DNA of 5,510 nucleotides from RBC101 sp052387735. GTDB lineage: Bacteria; Gemmatimonadota; Gemmatimonadetes; Gemmatimonadales; Gemmatimonadaceae. Below are positions 1 to 5,508 of the stretch, one piece after another. Where the stretch lies: NCBI GenBank assembly GCA_052387735.1, contig JBQTIW010000138.1:1-5510 (forward strand), in the 5' to 3' direction. Position 1 is the stretch's first letter, and each line of letters begins with the position of its first letter. The notes beneath the pieces were generated by a model that was not told where the DNA came from, searched no databases, and saw only the letters and a list, made by a program, of their open reading frames with translations. The translations under genes and the position numbers were made by a program.

Positions 1-12
1 GCCTTCGTCATC

Positions 13-15
13 TAA
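13..15 (+). other. In-frame TAA stop inside the hydrolase homology
   Basis: The codons before it read Ala-Phe-Val-Ile and those after read Ile-Lys, which fits the family's first conserved strand where Asp normally stands between the two Ile residues. Going from GAC or GAT to TAA needs two substitutions, so a single base-call error does not explain it. The next residues (ASHTYPAYDDPRSPLA) align only loosely with the family, recovering at SPLA. This suggests either local decay or poor sequence near a contig edge. Confidence 0.6.
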
Positions 16-1032
16 ATCAAGGCGTCGCACACCTATCCCGCATACGATGACCCGCGGAGCCCGCTGGCGAAGGAGACCGGCGCCGATCGACGTCCGGCCT
101 CGACCTGGCTGCCGGAGCTCGTCGACACCCTGCAGGCGCGCGGCATCTATTCCATCGCTCGCATCGTCGTGTTCAAGGATCGCATGCTGGCCGAGCGCAA
201 GCCGGAGCTGGCCATCCGCCACGTCAATGGCAACATCTGGCGTGACAACAAGGGCGGTGCCTGGGTGAACCCGTACGACAAACGCGTCTGGGACTACAAC
301 ATCGCGATCGCCCGCGAAGCGTTGGACATGGGTTTCTCGGAGCTCCAGTGGGACTACGTGCGCTTCCCGGATGTGACCGATCGGATGCGAACGGTGATCA
401 GGTATCCCGGAAGCAATGGGAAGTCCCGCGCGGACAACATCCGGGACTTCATCGTGTACTCGAAACAGCAGCTGCGCCGCTACGACGTGCCGGTCACCGC
501 GGATGTCTTTGGCCTCGTCACGCATGTGGAGGACGATCTGGGGATCGGGCAGCAGTGGGAACAGATCATTGCCGTGGCCGATGCCGTGCTGCCGATGATG
601 TATCCGTCGCACTACGACCGCGGGCTGTACGGCTTCGAGCGGCCGCATGCGCAGCCGTACGAGATCGTCCGCATGGCCACGACGGACGCGGTGGAGCGCA
701 CCCGGTTCATGAAAGACTCGGCGAAGGTGACGGTCGGTGAGGTGATGCCGTTTCTGGAGGCGATGAGCATTCGCGGCCGGACGTACGGGCCTGACGAGCT
801 CCGCCAGCAGATCCAGGGCGCCTACGACGCGGGAGCCAAGAGCTGGGCGCTCTGGAACCCGGCGTCGCGCTACGCGACGTTCGAGGACGCGTTGCGGCCC
901 GAAACGGGAGGCCCATCACCGCTGGAACGGCGAGGTTGGAGGCCTCCGACGTGGGCCGTGCCGCGGGCGAGATTGAGCAAGGTCATCGTCAGGCGCGACC
1001 TGGCTGGGCGAGCGCCGGCGGGGAAACCTTGA
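16..1032 (+). CDS. Putative glycoside hydrolase, DUF4015 (PF13200-like) family; 5'-truncated and probably broken
   Basis: The reading frame matches the catalytic-barrel family of putative glycoside hydrolases (DUF4015, TIM-barrel type, thought to act on polysaccharide; substrate unknown). Recognisable family segments are GIYSIARIVVFKD (about 142-180), WRDNKGGAWVNPYDKRVWDYN (238-300), the ELQWDYVRFPD strand (340-372), VTADVFGLVTHVEDDLGIGQQWE (493-561), VLPMMYPSHY (586-615) and SWALWNPASRY (841-873). Homology continues upstream to base 1, where AFVI-stop-IK sits where the family usually has an Asp. TAA at 13-15 therefore interrupts the frame. No ATG, GTG or TTG occurs between it and the GTG at 169, and that GTG lies inside a conserved strand, so it is unlikely to be a real start. 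The feature is drawn from the first codon after the stop; 169-1032 is the longest piece with a standard start codon. The last ~43 residues, after the expected family end, are Arg/Pro-rich with weaker third-position GC. The gene converges on the methyltransferase with a 67-base gap. A pseudogene is the likeliest reading, a sequence error the alternative. Family call is confident, intactness is not. Confidence 0.72.
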   Translation: MKASHTYPAYDDPRSPLAKETGADRRPASTWLPELVDTLQARGIYSIARIVVFKDRMLAERKPELAIRHVNGNIWRDNKGGAWVNPYDKRVWDYNIAIAREALDMGFSELQWDYVRFPDVTDRMRTVIRYPGSNGKSRADNIRDFIVYSKQQLRRYDVPVTADVFGLVTHVEDDLGIGQQWEQIIAVADAVLPMMYPSHYDRGLYGFERPHAQPYEIVRMATTDAVERTRFMKDSAKVTVGEVMPFLEAMSIRGRTYGPDELRQQIQGAYDAGAKSWALWNPASRYATFEDALRPETGGPSPLERRGWRPPTWAVPRARLSKVIVRRDLAGRAPAGKP

Positions 1033-1099
1033 CGCTCCCGGACGCGGCCGGCCTCACGCACCGGCAGCGCACGGCAGGTCCCCGCGGCAGTTCTGAGGC

Positions 1100-1639
1100 C
1101 TACGACCCGAGCTGAGAGACCGCCGCGTACACCACACGGCCGAAGTCCGACCGGACTCGCGGACCCACGACGAACCGCGGAATCCCTGCGCGTCCGGCAA
1201 GCTCACCGAGCACCTCCACGGGAATCGGAAACGGCACCCACTGGTTCGCGTCGCGCCGATCGTACTCGATCACGAGAATCCGCCCGCCGTGCCTAACCAG
1301 CGGCCCGAGAGTCCGCAGCACTGCTTCTGGCTCCGCCAGGTAATGCAGGACGTTCGCCAACAGCGCTCCGTCGAGTCGCGGGAGGTCGCGGAGATCCGTG
1401 AGGTCGCCCACGTGAAGCGTGATGGCCGGGAGCGTGGCAGCGTCGACGTTGGCGAGGGTTCGCCGGAGCTCGTCGATGGCCGACGGGTTCCGATCCATCG
1501 CCACAAGCGAGCCGTTGACGCCCAGCGCTGTGGCTAACGGAATGGTGAAGCTCCCCGTCCCGCAGCCCAGGTCCGCCCACGACTCCCCAGGACGCGGAGC
1601 TCCGGACCCGAGGAGCGCGCGCCGGTCGCGGGCGTTCAT
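1100..1639 (-). CDS. Class I SAM-dependent methyltransferase
   Basis: This 179-residue protein is predicted to be a soluble cytoplasmic enzyme that transfers a methyl group from S-adenosylmethionine. The substrate cannot be told from sequence. The Rossmann-type SAM fold is clear: motif I DLGCGTG at residues 23-29; the acidic residue ending strand 2, Asp49 in VAMDRNP, expected to contact the ribose; motif III-like GDLTDL at 78-83; motif IV-like LLANVLHYL at 93-101; and the post-motif strand GGRILVIEYD at 118-127. The C-terminal part (FVVGPRV...VYAAVSQLGS) resembles the last beta hairpin. ATG at 1637-1639 is the only standard start in an open frame that continues upstream for 53 codons to a TAG at 1799-1801. 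No good Shine-Dalgarno precedes it, so the exact N-terminus is uncertain, but the position just ahead of motif I is normal for short members. It is transcribed divergently from the DUF305 gene and convergently with the hydrolase remnant; no operon partner is visible. Confidence 0.88.
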   Translation of the reverse strand: MNARDRRALLGSGAPRPGESWADLGCGTGSFTIPLATALGVNGSLVAMDRNPSAIDELRRTLANVDAATLPAITLHVGDLTDLRDLPRLDGALLANVLHYLAEPEAVLRTLGPLVRHGGRILVIEYDRRDANQWVPFPIPVEVLGELAGRAGIPRFVVGPRVRSDFGRVVYAAVSQLGS

Positions 1640-1882
1640 CGCTCGCGCGACGAAACGCTCGGAGCACGACCGGCTTGGCAGCCCCCGCGGGAAACGCCGG
1701 GGGGCACAGGTCCGGCTCCCGTCGCGAGCGGCAATCGCCGGTCGCGGAACGACGATTTCGGCAGCAGTTTTCCTCCGCGATACGTAAGCGATGCAATGCT
1801 ACGGCGGACATTGAGGCATTCGCCGAAAGGAATGCGAGCGAGATGTGGGTGGTTCCGACGTCAACCAGGAGACGGAATTCGA
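1640..1882. other. Divergent intergenic region between methyltransferase and DUF305 gene
   Basis: This stretch must hold the start signals for the two divergent genes, but I cannot identify a convincing -35/-10 pair on either strand. On the - strand it stays open in the methyltransferase frame up to 1799 without a standard start codon; just before the ATG the frame reads RFPRGLPSRSCSERFVARA. On the + strand an in-frame ATG at 1796 would add 29 residues (MLRRTLRHSPKGMRARCG...) to the DUF305 protein and bury its signal peptide, so I do not use it. A GGAGGA on the - strand (about 1771-1776) has no start codon in the methyltransferase frame at suitable spacing. Confidence 0.4.
1867..1872 (+). promoter_or_regulatory. 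Ribosome binding site deciding the DUF305 start
   Basis: AGGAGA lies 10 bases before the ATG at 1883-1885. Together with the lipoprotein signal peptide that starts exactly there, it selects this ATG over the in-frame ATG at 1796. Confidence 0.65.
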
Positions 1883-2557
1883 ATGAGGAGTCGGGTAGTG
1901 CGAGCGCTGGCGAGGACGCTTCCAGCGGTCTTTGCTGTTGCAGCCTGCAGTACGGCAACCCGCCCAGCGGCTCAGTCGGGCGCCACACGCGGCCCGGGAA
2001 TTCAGCGGAGCGGCTCCCCTGCCGCTTCCGCCATCCCCACGAACGCCGCCGACGTGTACTTCATGTCGGGCATGATCCCACACCACGCACAGGCGGTCCT
2101 CATCGCAGGGTGGGCGCCGTCGCACGGTGCGAGCGCGAGCCTCCAGCGGCTCGCCGAGCGGATCGTGGTGGGCCAACGGGACGAGATCGAGCTGATGCAG
2201 ACCTGGCTGCGCGACCGCGGCCAGCCCGTGCCGGCGGCCAACGCGACGCACATGCGCATGACGATGGACGGCATGGAGCACGACATGCTCATGCCGGGCA
2301 TGATGACGCCTGACGAGCTTGCACAGCTGGACCGCGCACGCGGTCCGGAATTCGACAAGCTCTTTCTCACGTTCATGATCAGGCACCACGAAGGCGCGAT
2401 CACCATGGTCGACAAACTGTTTGGATCGCACGGCGCGGTGCAGGACGAGACGGTCTTCAGGTTTGCCTCCGACGTCTACGCCGATCAGACGACGGAGATC
2501 GATCGCATGCAGAAAATGCTCGATGACGTGCAATCGTCAGGCGGGCGAGTGCCGTGA
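1883..2557 (+). CDS. DUF305 domain lipoprotein, likely metal (copper) binding
   Basis: A 224-residue DUF305 (PF03713) protein. Residues 1-22 (MRSRVVRALARTLPAVFAVAAC) form a lipoprotein signal peptide with lipobox VAAC and Cys22 as the expected lipidated residue, so the protein should be anchored in the cell envelope. A Ser/Ala/Gly-rich linker leads to the domain at about 55. The domain has the two family motifs, FMSGMIPHHAQAVLIA (60-75) and FMIRHHEGAITMV (164-176), each Met-Ile-X-His-His followed by a helix. Each is followed by a second similar segment (EIELMQTWLRDRG at 101-113; EIDRMQKMLDDV at 205-216), showing the internal duplication of a four-helix fold. Between them lies a Met/His-rich stretch (123-141: HMRMTMDGMEHDMLMPGMM). 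The DUF305 protein CopM from Synechocystis binds copper; copper here is inferred from that relative and the His/Met content. The next gene starts 49 bases downstream on the same strand and also encodes a lipoprotein, so the two probably form an operon. Confidence 0.92.
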   Translation: MRSRVVRALARTLPAVFAVAACSTATRPAAQSGATRGPGIQRSGSPAASAIPTNAADVYFMSGMIPHHAQAVLIAGWAPSHGASASLQRLAERIVVGQRDEIELMQTWLRDRGQPVPAANATHMRMTMDGMEHDMLMPGMMTPDELAQLDRARGPEFDKLFLTFMIRHHEGAITMVDKLFGSHGAVQDETVFRFASDVYADQTTEIDRMQKMLDDVQSSGGRVP

Positions 2558-2595
2558 CCTGTCCCCGCTCCACCCGATGTCGCCGATCCCTCAAC

Positions 2596-2599
2596 GGAG
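2596..2599 (+). promoter_or_regulatory. Ribosome binding site selecting the GTG start at 2607
   Basis: GGAG (in ACGGAGT) ends 7 bases before GTG at 2607-2609. An upstream in-frame ATG at 2577 lacks such a site and would lengthen the n-region of the signal peptide by 10 residues, so GTG is preferred. Confidence 0.6.
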
Positions 2600-2606
2600 T
2601 CCCCAC

Positions 2607-4466
2607 GTGAAACCGGAATCGTTCTTCGGCCGTCAGGGCGCACCACGCGCCGCCCTGATGGTGTCCGCCTCGTTCGCCGTGGGTCTGCTCTCCGTCGCCG
2701 GATGCGCGCCGTCGTCAGGCGGGGCTGCCGCTGCACCGCTGCCCGAGATGTCCGCCACCGCCCCCACACCCGATCCCCGGGTCGGGCTCAAGGCGGGCCG
2801 GAACGACGCGGGACAAGCGAAGTGGAACATGGAGCTCGTGTCCAACACTTTGCCCGCGGAAGGCTTCGTCGGTGTCACCAACTCCGACCTCGCGTTCACC
2901 GGCAACTACGTGTACCAGGGCAACTACAACGGCTTCATGGTCTGGGACGTCGCCAACCCGAAGAAGCCCGTGCTCAAGAAGGCATATCTCTGCCCAGCCT
3001 CGCAGAGCGACGTGTCGGTATACAAGAACCTGCTCTTCGTCTCGGGAGAGGGGGCGACCGGCCGCATCGACTGCGGCACGCAAGGCGTCCCCGACACGGT
3101 CAGCAAGGACCGGCTGCGCGGCATTCGTATCTTCGACGCAACGGACGTCACCAATCCCAGGTACATCGCGAACGTGCAGACCTGCCGTGGCTCCCACACC
3201 CACACGGTGGTGACGGACCCGAAGGACAAGGAGCACGTCTACATCTACGTCTCCGGCTCGGCGGGAGTACGGTCACCTAACGAGCTTGCGGGGTGCTCGG
3301 CGCTCGCCCCGGACCAGGATCCCAACTCGGCGCTGTTCCGGATCGAGGTGATCAAGGTCCCGCTGGCGCATCCTGAGCAGGCCAGGATCGTGAGCTCACC
3401 TCGCATCTTCAACAACCTGGCGGCAGCGCCGCGTCACGGTGAAATGCCGGCGGACGTCGCGGCAGCGCAGGCACGCGCCGCCAGTCGCCCCGGCGGCGGC
3501 CAGCGGCCGGGTGGCGGGGGCGGCGCGCGGACCGGTCCGACCCAGTGCCACGACATCACCGTCTATCCGGCGATCGGCCTGGCCGGCGGCGCGTGCGGTG
3601 GCTACGGGCTCCTGCTCGACATCAGCGATGTTGCCAACCCGGTTCGCATCGGGGCGGCCGCCGATTCGAACTTCTCGTTCTGGCACTCGGCGACGTTCAG
3701 CAACGACGGCTCGAAGGTGCTCTTCACCGACGAATGGGGGGGAGGTTCGGCGCCGCGCTGCCGCGCGACCGACAAGCCGGAGTGGGGGGCCAACGCGATC
3801 TTCACGATCGAAAACCGGCAGATGAAGTTCAAGAGCTACTACAAGCTCCCGGCCCCGCAGACGTCGCAGGAGAACTGCGTCGCGCACACCGGCTCGCTGA
3901 TCCCGATCCCGGACCGTGAGGTGATGGTCCAGGGCTGGTATCAGGGCGGCATTTCGGTGTTTGACTGGACGGACCCGTCGCACCCGAAAGAGATCGCCTA
4001 CTTCGATCGTGGCCCGGTGGATTCGACCCGGCTCGTCAGCGGCGGTTCCTGGTCCGTGTACTGGTACAACGGCCACATGATCAGCTCCGAGATCGCGCGC
4101 GGCCTCGACATGTTCGAGCTGACCCCGAGCGCGTTTCTCACGCAGAACGAGATCGATGCCGCGAAGACCGTGAAGTACGAGCAGCTCAACGCTCAGGAAC
4201 AGCCGAAGATGGTCTGGCCGCCCAGCTTCGCGCTGGCGCGTGCATATGTCGACCAGCTCGAACGCAACAAGGGCATTCCGCCGTCGCGGATCGCGTCGGT
4301 GCGTACCGATCTGGCGAGCGCGGAGAAACTCCAGGGGCAGCAACGCCGCGACGCGCTGACGAACATGGCGACGCAGTTGCACCAGGAGGCGCGGGGCGCC
4401 GGCGATGAGCCGAAGATGCACAAACTGGCGGCTGCCTTGCAGGAACTGGCGGGCGTGGTGCCCTGA
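2607..4466 (+). CDS. LVIVD-repeat-type beta-propeller lipoprotein with central His residues
   Basis: A 619-residue envelope lipoprotein whose biochemical activity is unknown. GTG start; residues 14-33 (RAALMVSASFAVGLLSVAGC) give a hydrophobic signal with lipobox VAGC, Cys33 being the lipid site. A Pro/Ala linker follows to about 70. The body reads as LVIVD-like blades, with strands of the type SDLAFTGNYVYQGNYNGFMVWDVANPKKP (from 93) and GGISVFDWTDPSHPKEIAYF. I count seven: starting near 93, 134, 196, 314, 359, 426 and in the GSWSVYWYNGHM segment. Four consecutive blades begin with His: His197/His199, His315, His360 and His427. Eight Cys are present after the lipobox (129, 156, 193, 230, 314, 330, 385, 424). 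A Gly/Arg/Ala-rich low-complexity insert spans about 285-311. From about 508 to the end the sequence is helical and charged, a separate C-terminal domain. It probably shares a transcript with the DUF305 gene 49 bases upstream and is followed by a terminator-like hairpin. Propeller fold and lipoprotein nature are well supported; a bound metal is inference. Confidence 0.85.
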   Translation: MKPESFFGRQGAPRAALMVSASFAVGLLSVAGCAPSSGGAAAAPLPEMSATAPTPDPRVGLKAGRNDAGQAKWNMELVSNTLPAEGFVGVTNSDLAFTGNYVYQGNYNGFMVWDVANPKKPVLKKAYLCPASQSDVSVYKNLLFVSGEGATGRIDCGTQGVPDTVSKDRLRGIRIFDATDVTNPRYIANVQTCRGSHTHTVVTDPKDKEHVYIYVSGSAGVRSPNELAGCSALAPDQDPNSALFRIEVIKVPLAHPEQARIVSSPRIFNNLAAAPRHGEMPADVAAAQARAASRPGGGQRPGGGGGARTGPTQCHDITVYPAIGLAGGACGGYGLLLDISDVANPVRIGAAADSNFSFWHSATFSNDGSKVLFTDEWGGGSAPRCRATDKPEWGANAIFTIENRQMKFKSYYKLPAPQTSQENCVAHTGSLIPIPDREVMVQGWYQGGISVFDWTDPSHPKEIAYFDRGPVDSTRLVSGGSWSVYWYNGHMISSEIARGLDMFELTPSAFLTQNEIDAAKTVKYEQLNAQEQPKMVWPPSFALARAYVDQLERNKGIPPSRIASVRTDLASAEKLQGQQRRDALTNMATQLHQEARGAGDEPKMHKLAAALQELAGVVP

Positions 4467-4488
4467 TCGGACACGCCGAACGTGCACA

Positions 4489-4520
4489 GCCGCGCCCGGG
4501 AACACCCGGCGCGGCTTTCT
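4489..4520 (+). terminator. Intrinsic-terminator-like hairpin after the propeller gene
   Basis: GCCGCGCC (4489-4496) pairs with GGCGCGGC (4508-4515) and GGG (4498-4500) with CCC (4505-4507), around an AACA loop with one bulged C at 4497. TTTCT follows at once. It starts 22 bases after the propeller stop codon, so it should end the DUF305/propeller transcript. No T tract occurs on the other strand, so it looks one-directional. The T tract is short, hence moderate confidence. Confidence 0.7.
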
Positions 4521-4563
4521 GTGGGTCACACCTCCGACGATCGTGGTGTGGACGCCACCTGCG

Positions 4564-5208
4564 TCAGGGCTCGGCGCGCAGACGGACGGCCCACGACACG
4601 CCGGCAGACAGCGTCGGGGCACGAACGGTCTCGGTAAAGGGCATATACCGGTCGCAGCACGCCTCGACGTCCCGCGGCTTCCACCACACGGCCTGCGCGG
4701 CAAGGAACAGCCCCAGCGCTCCGCCGGGCCTCGGTGTGAATCTCAGATCCACTCCGATTCCCGGCCCCCAGTAGCCCTGGCTCGCTGAAAGCGCACGACC
4801 GCTTTGCGGCGCCCTGGTGTCGCTCGTGCCTTCTATCCAGTGCACGTCAGCGGCAACATCGAGTGCGATTCGTTCACGCCGCATGACGGTGCCAGCAACT
4901 CCGAGACGCAGATCCAACAGACGACCGTGATCTTCGAGCGACTCGGGAGCGCAGCCGGTCGGCGGAATCAGGCCGGCACACGGAATGCCCGTGCGCTCCT
5001 GCCGCGAACTGGCCGCCGACACACCGACGCGGAGCCCCAACCGATCGGAAGCAGGATACTGAAAGCCGAGGGACCAGCCCCTGGGATCTGCCCACAACGG
5101 ATCGGACGTCCACGCCTGTACTGCGGCGAGACGCAGCTCCTGCGCGCCGAGCGCGGTTACGCTGGACATCGCGAGCAACAGCGCCGGGAGCAGCAGGGAA
5201 CGGGACAT
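4564..5208 (-). CDS. Secreted protein, probably a small outer-membrane beta-barrel
   Basis: A 214-residue protein with an N-terminal Sec signal (MSRSLLLPALLLAMSSVTALGA, residues 1-22, with cleavage likely before Gln23). I do not recognise a specific family. The rest alternates polar and hydrophobic residues with many Gly and aromatic positions, as in eight-stranded outer-membrane barrels. Candidate strands include GWSLGFQYPA (44-53), RLGLRVGVSAAS (56-67), RLLDLRLGVAGTV (96-108), RIALDVAADVHW (113-124), GYWGPGIGVDLRF (145-157), ALGLFLAAQAVWW (164-176) and TLSAGVSWAVRLR (199-211). Two Cys pairs lie in predicted loops: Cys77/Cys86, and adjacent Cys184-Cys185 in a Trp-Lys-Pro...Cys-Cys-Asp turn. 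ATG at 5206-5208 is chosen because the signal peptide begins there; there is no clear Shine-Dalgarno. Longer in-frame starts, such as GTG at 5281-5283, would place a repetitive Pro/Arg leader before the signal. It converges on the propeller gene. Barrel topology is inference from residue pattern only. Confidence 0.72.
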   Translation of the reverse strand: MSRSLLLPALLLAMSSVTALGAQELRLAAVQAWTSDPLWADPRGWSLGFQYPASDRLGLRVGVSAASSRQERTGIPCAGLIPPTGCAPESLEDHGRLLDLRLGVAGTVMRRERIALDVAADVHWIEGTSDTRAPQSGRALSASQGYWGPGIGVDLRFTPRPGGALGLFLAAQAVWWKPRDVEACCDRYMPFTETVRAPTLSAGVSWAVRLRAEP

Positions 5209-5222
5209 CACAGTCGGACAGG

Positions 5223-5278
5223 GGTGGACGGGCGGGCGGGCGCACGGGCGCACAGGCGGACGGGCGGATGGGTGGACG
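5223..5278. repeat. Degenerate 8-bp tandem repeat, about seven copies
   Basis: Read on the + strand the units are GGTGGACG, GGCGGGCG, GGCGCACG, GGCGCACA, GGCGGACG, GGCGGATG and GGTGGACG, a consensus of GGYGNACG. It ends 14 bases from the start codon of the barrel gene, inside its 5' untranslated or promoter region. A change in copy number would shift the spacing of upstream signals or, if translated, a Pro/Arg/Val leader. No other copy was seen in the window. Confidence 0.75.
5230..5248 (+). promoter_or_regulatory. Canonical G-quadruplex motif within the repeat
   Basis: Four GGG runs lie at 5230-5232, 5234-5236, 5238-5240 and 5246-5248, with loops of 1, 1 and 5 bases, satisfying the usual G3+N1-7 rule. 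Further GGG runs occur at 5221-5224, 5262-5264, 5270-5272 and 5278-5280. The G-rich strand is the template strand of the barrel gene. Folding in the cell is not shown by the sequence. Confidence 0.5.
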
Positions 5279-5366
5279 GGCACCTGACCTTCAATGACGA
5301 GTGAGACTTGCGCGGGTACTCGAGTGCGCGCCCGGTGCCATTCGCGCGATGAGTCCCCGTGGGCGA

Positions 5367-5391
5367 CCCCAGGGACCATTGGTCTCTGGGG
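5367..5391. terminator. Strong inverted repeat between two - strand genes; possible T-less terminator or operator
   Basis: CCCCAGGGACC (5367-5377) and GGTCTCTGGGG (5381-5391) form an 11-bp stem with one G-T wobble and an ATT loop. It lies 33 bases beyond the stop codon of the gene running off the right edge and about 160 bases before the barrel gene start. No T tract follows on either strand, so it could be a hairpin that stabilises a 3' end, a non-canonical terminator or a dyad operator. Confidence 0.45.
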
Positions 5392-5424
5392 GCGCCGAGA
5401 CGTCCGCCTTCCTGTAGCGCGAGT

Positions 5425-5508
5425 CTAACCGGACTTTTTCAGATTCGGGTTCGTATCAAACTCCAGCTGCCCGATCTGGAAGCACTTGTCCCGCGGCTGC
5501 GGTGTCCA
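5425..5508 (-). CDS. C-terminal end of an unidentified protein, cut by the right edge
   Basis: Reading leftward from 5508 the frame encodes 27 residues, beginning WTPQPRDKCFQIGQLEF and ending NPNLKKSG, then TAG at 5425-5427. The codons have strongly G/C-biased third positions for most of the length and the amino acid mix is typical of a folded protein, whereas the other two frames on this strand meet a stop. This is probably the 3' end of a real gene entering from the right. I do not recognise the family from so short a piece. It is followed by the inverted repeat at 5367-5391 and lies in the same direction as the barrel gene. Confidence 0.55.
   Translation of the reverse strand, partial: WTPQPRDKCFQIGQLEFDTNPNLKKSG

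Larger units (their letters stand above)
5209..5424. other. Intergenic region upstream of the barrel gene
   Basis: It contains the 8-bp repeat and the inverted repeat described separately. Between them (5284-5366) I see no convincing promoter hexamers. On the - strand an AAGG (5288-5291) sits 4 bases before a GTG at 5281-5283 that is in frame with the barrel gene. This is a possible but unlikely alternative start that would put the repeat inside a Pro/Arg-rich leader. Confidence 0.4.

Noticed and set aside
1033..1099. GGCCGGCC palindrome in the gap between convergent genes as a terminator
   Set aside because: Short self-complementary GC sequence without a proper stem-loop or T tract; expected by chance at this base composition.
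1796..1882. Upstream ATG extension of the DUF305 protein
   Set aside because: It would add 29 residues ahead of a complete lipoprotein signal peptide and has no better ribosome binding site than the one serving ATG 1883.
1675..2313. A 212-codon + strand frame overlapping the DUF305 start
   Set aside because: It is out of frame with DUF305, Arg/His-rich and low in complexity, with no start signal. It is a GC-driven shadow.
1799..2533. A 244-codon open frame on the - strand opposite the DUF305 gene
   Set aside because: The His/Arg/Val-rich translation mirrors the DUF305 codons and shows no family features, while the + strand has a clear signal peptide and domain.
2421..2606. Upstream extension of the propeller protein into the DUF305 gene
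   Set aside because: The added 62 residues are Arg-rich out-of-frame DUF305 sequence. The GTG at 2607 has a GGAG site and a signal peptide directly after it.
4527..4550. Inverted repeat CACACC / GGTGTG between the convergent genes
   Set aside because: Only six base pairs around a 12-base loop with no T tract; too weak to call a terminator for the - strand gene.
3396..4703. A 435-codon open frame on the - strand
   Set aside because: It lies antisense to the propeller gene. Its composition is dominated by Arg, Ala, Val and His with no domain or signal, as expected opposite a gene with high third-position GC.
5223..5278. Short-period repeats as a CRISPR array
   Set aside because: Units of 8 bases are contiguous with no spacers, and no cas gene is nearby.
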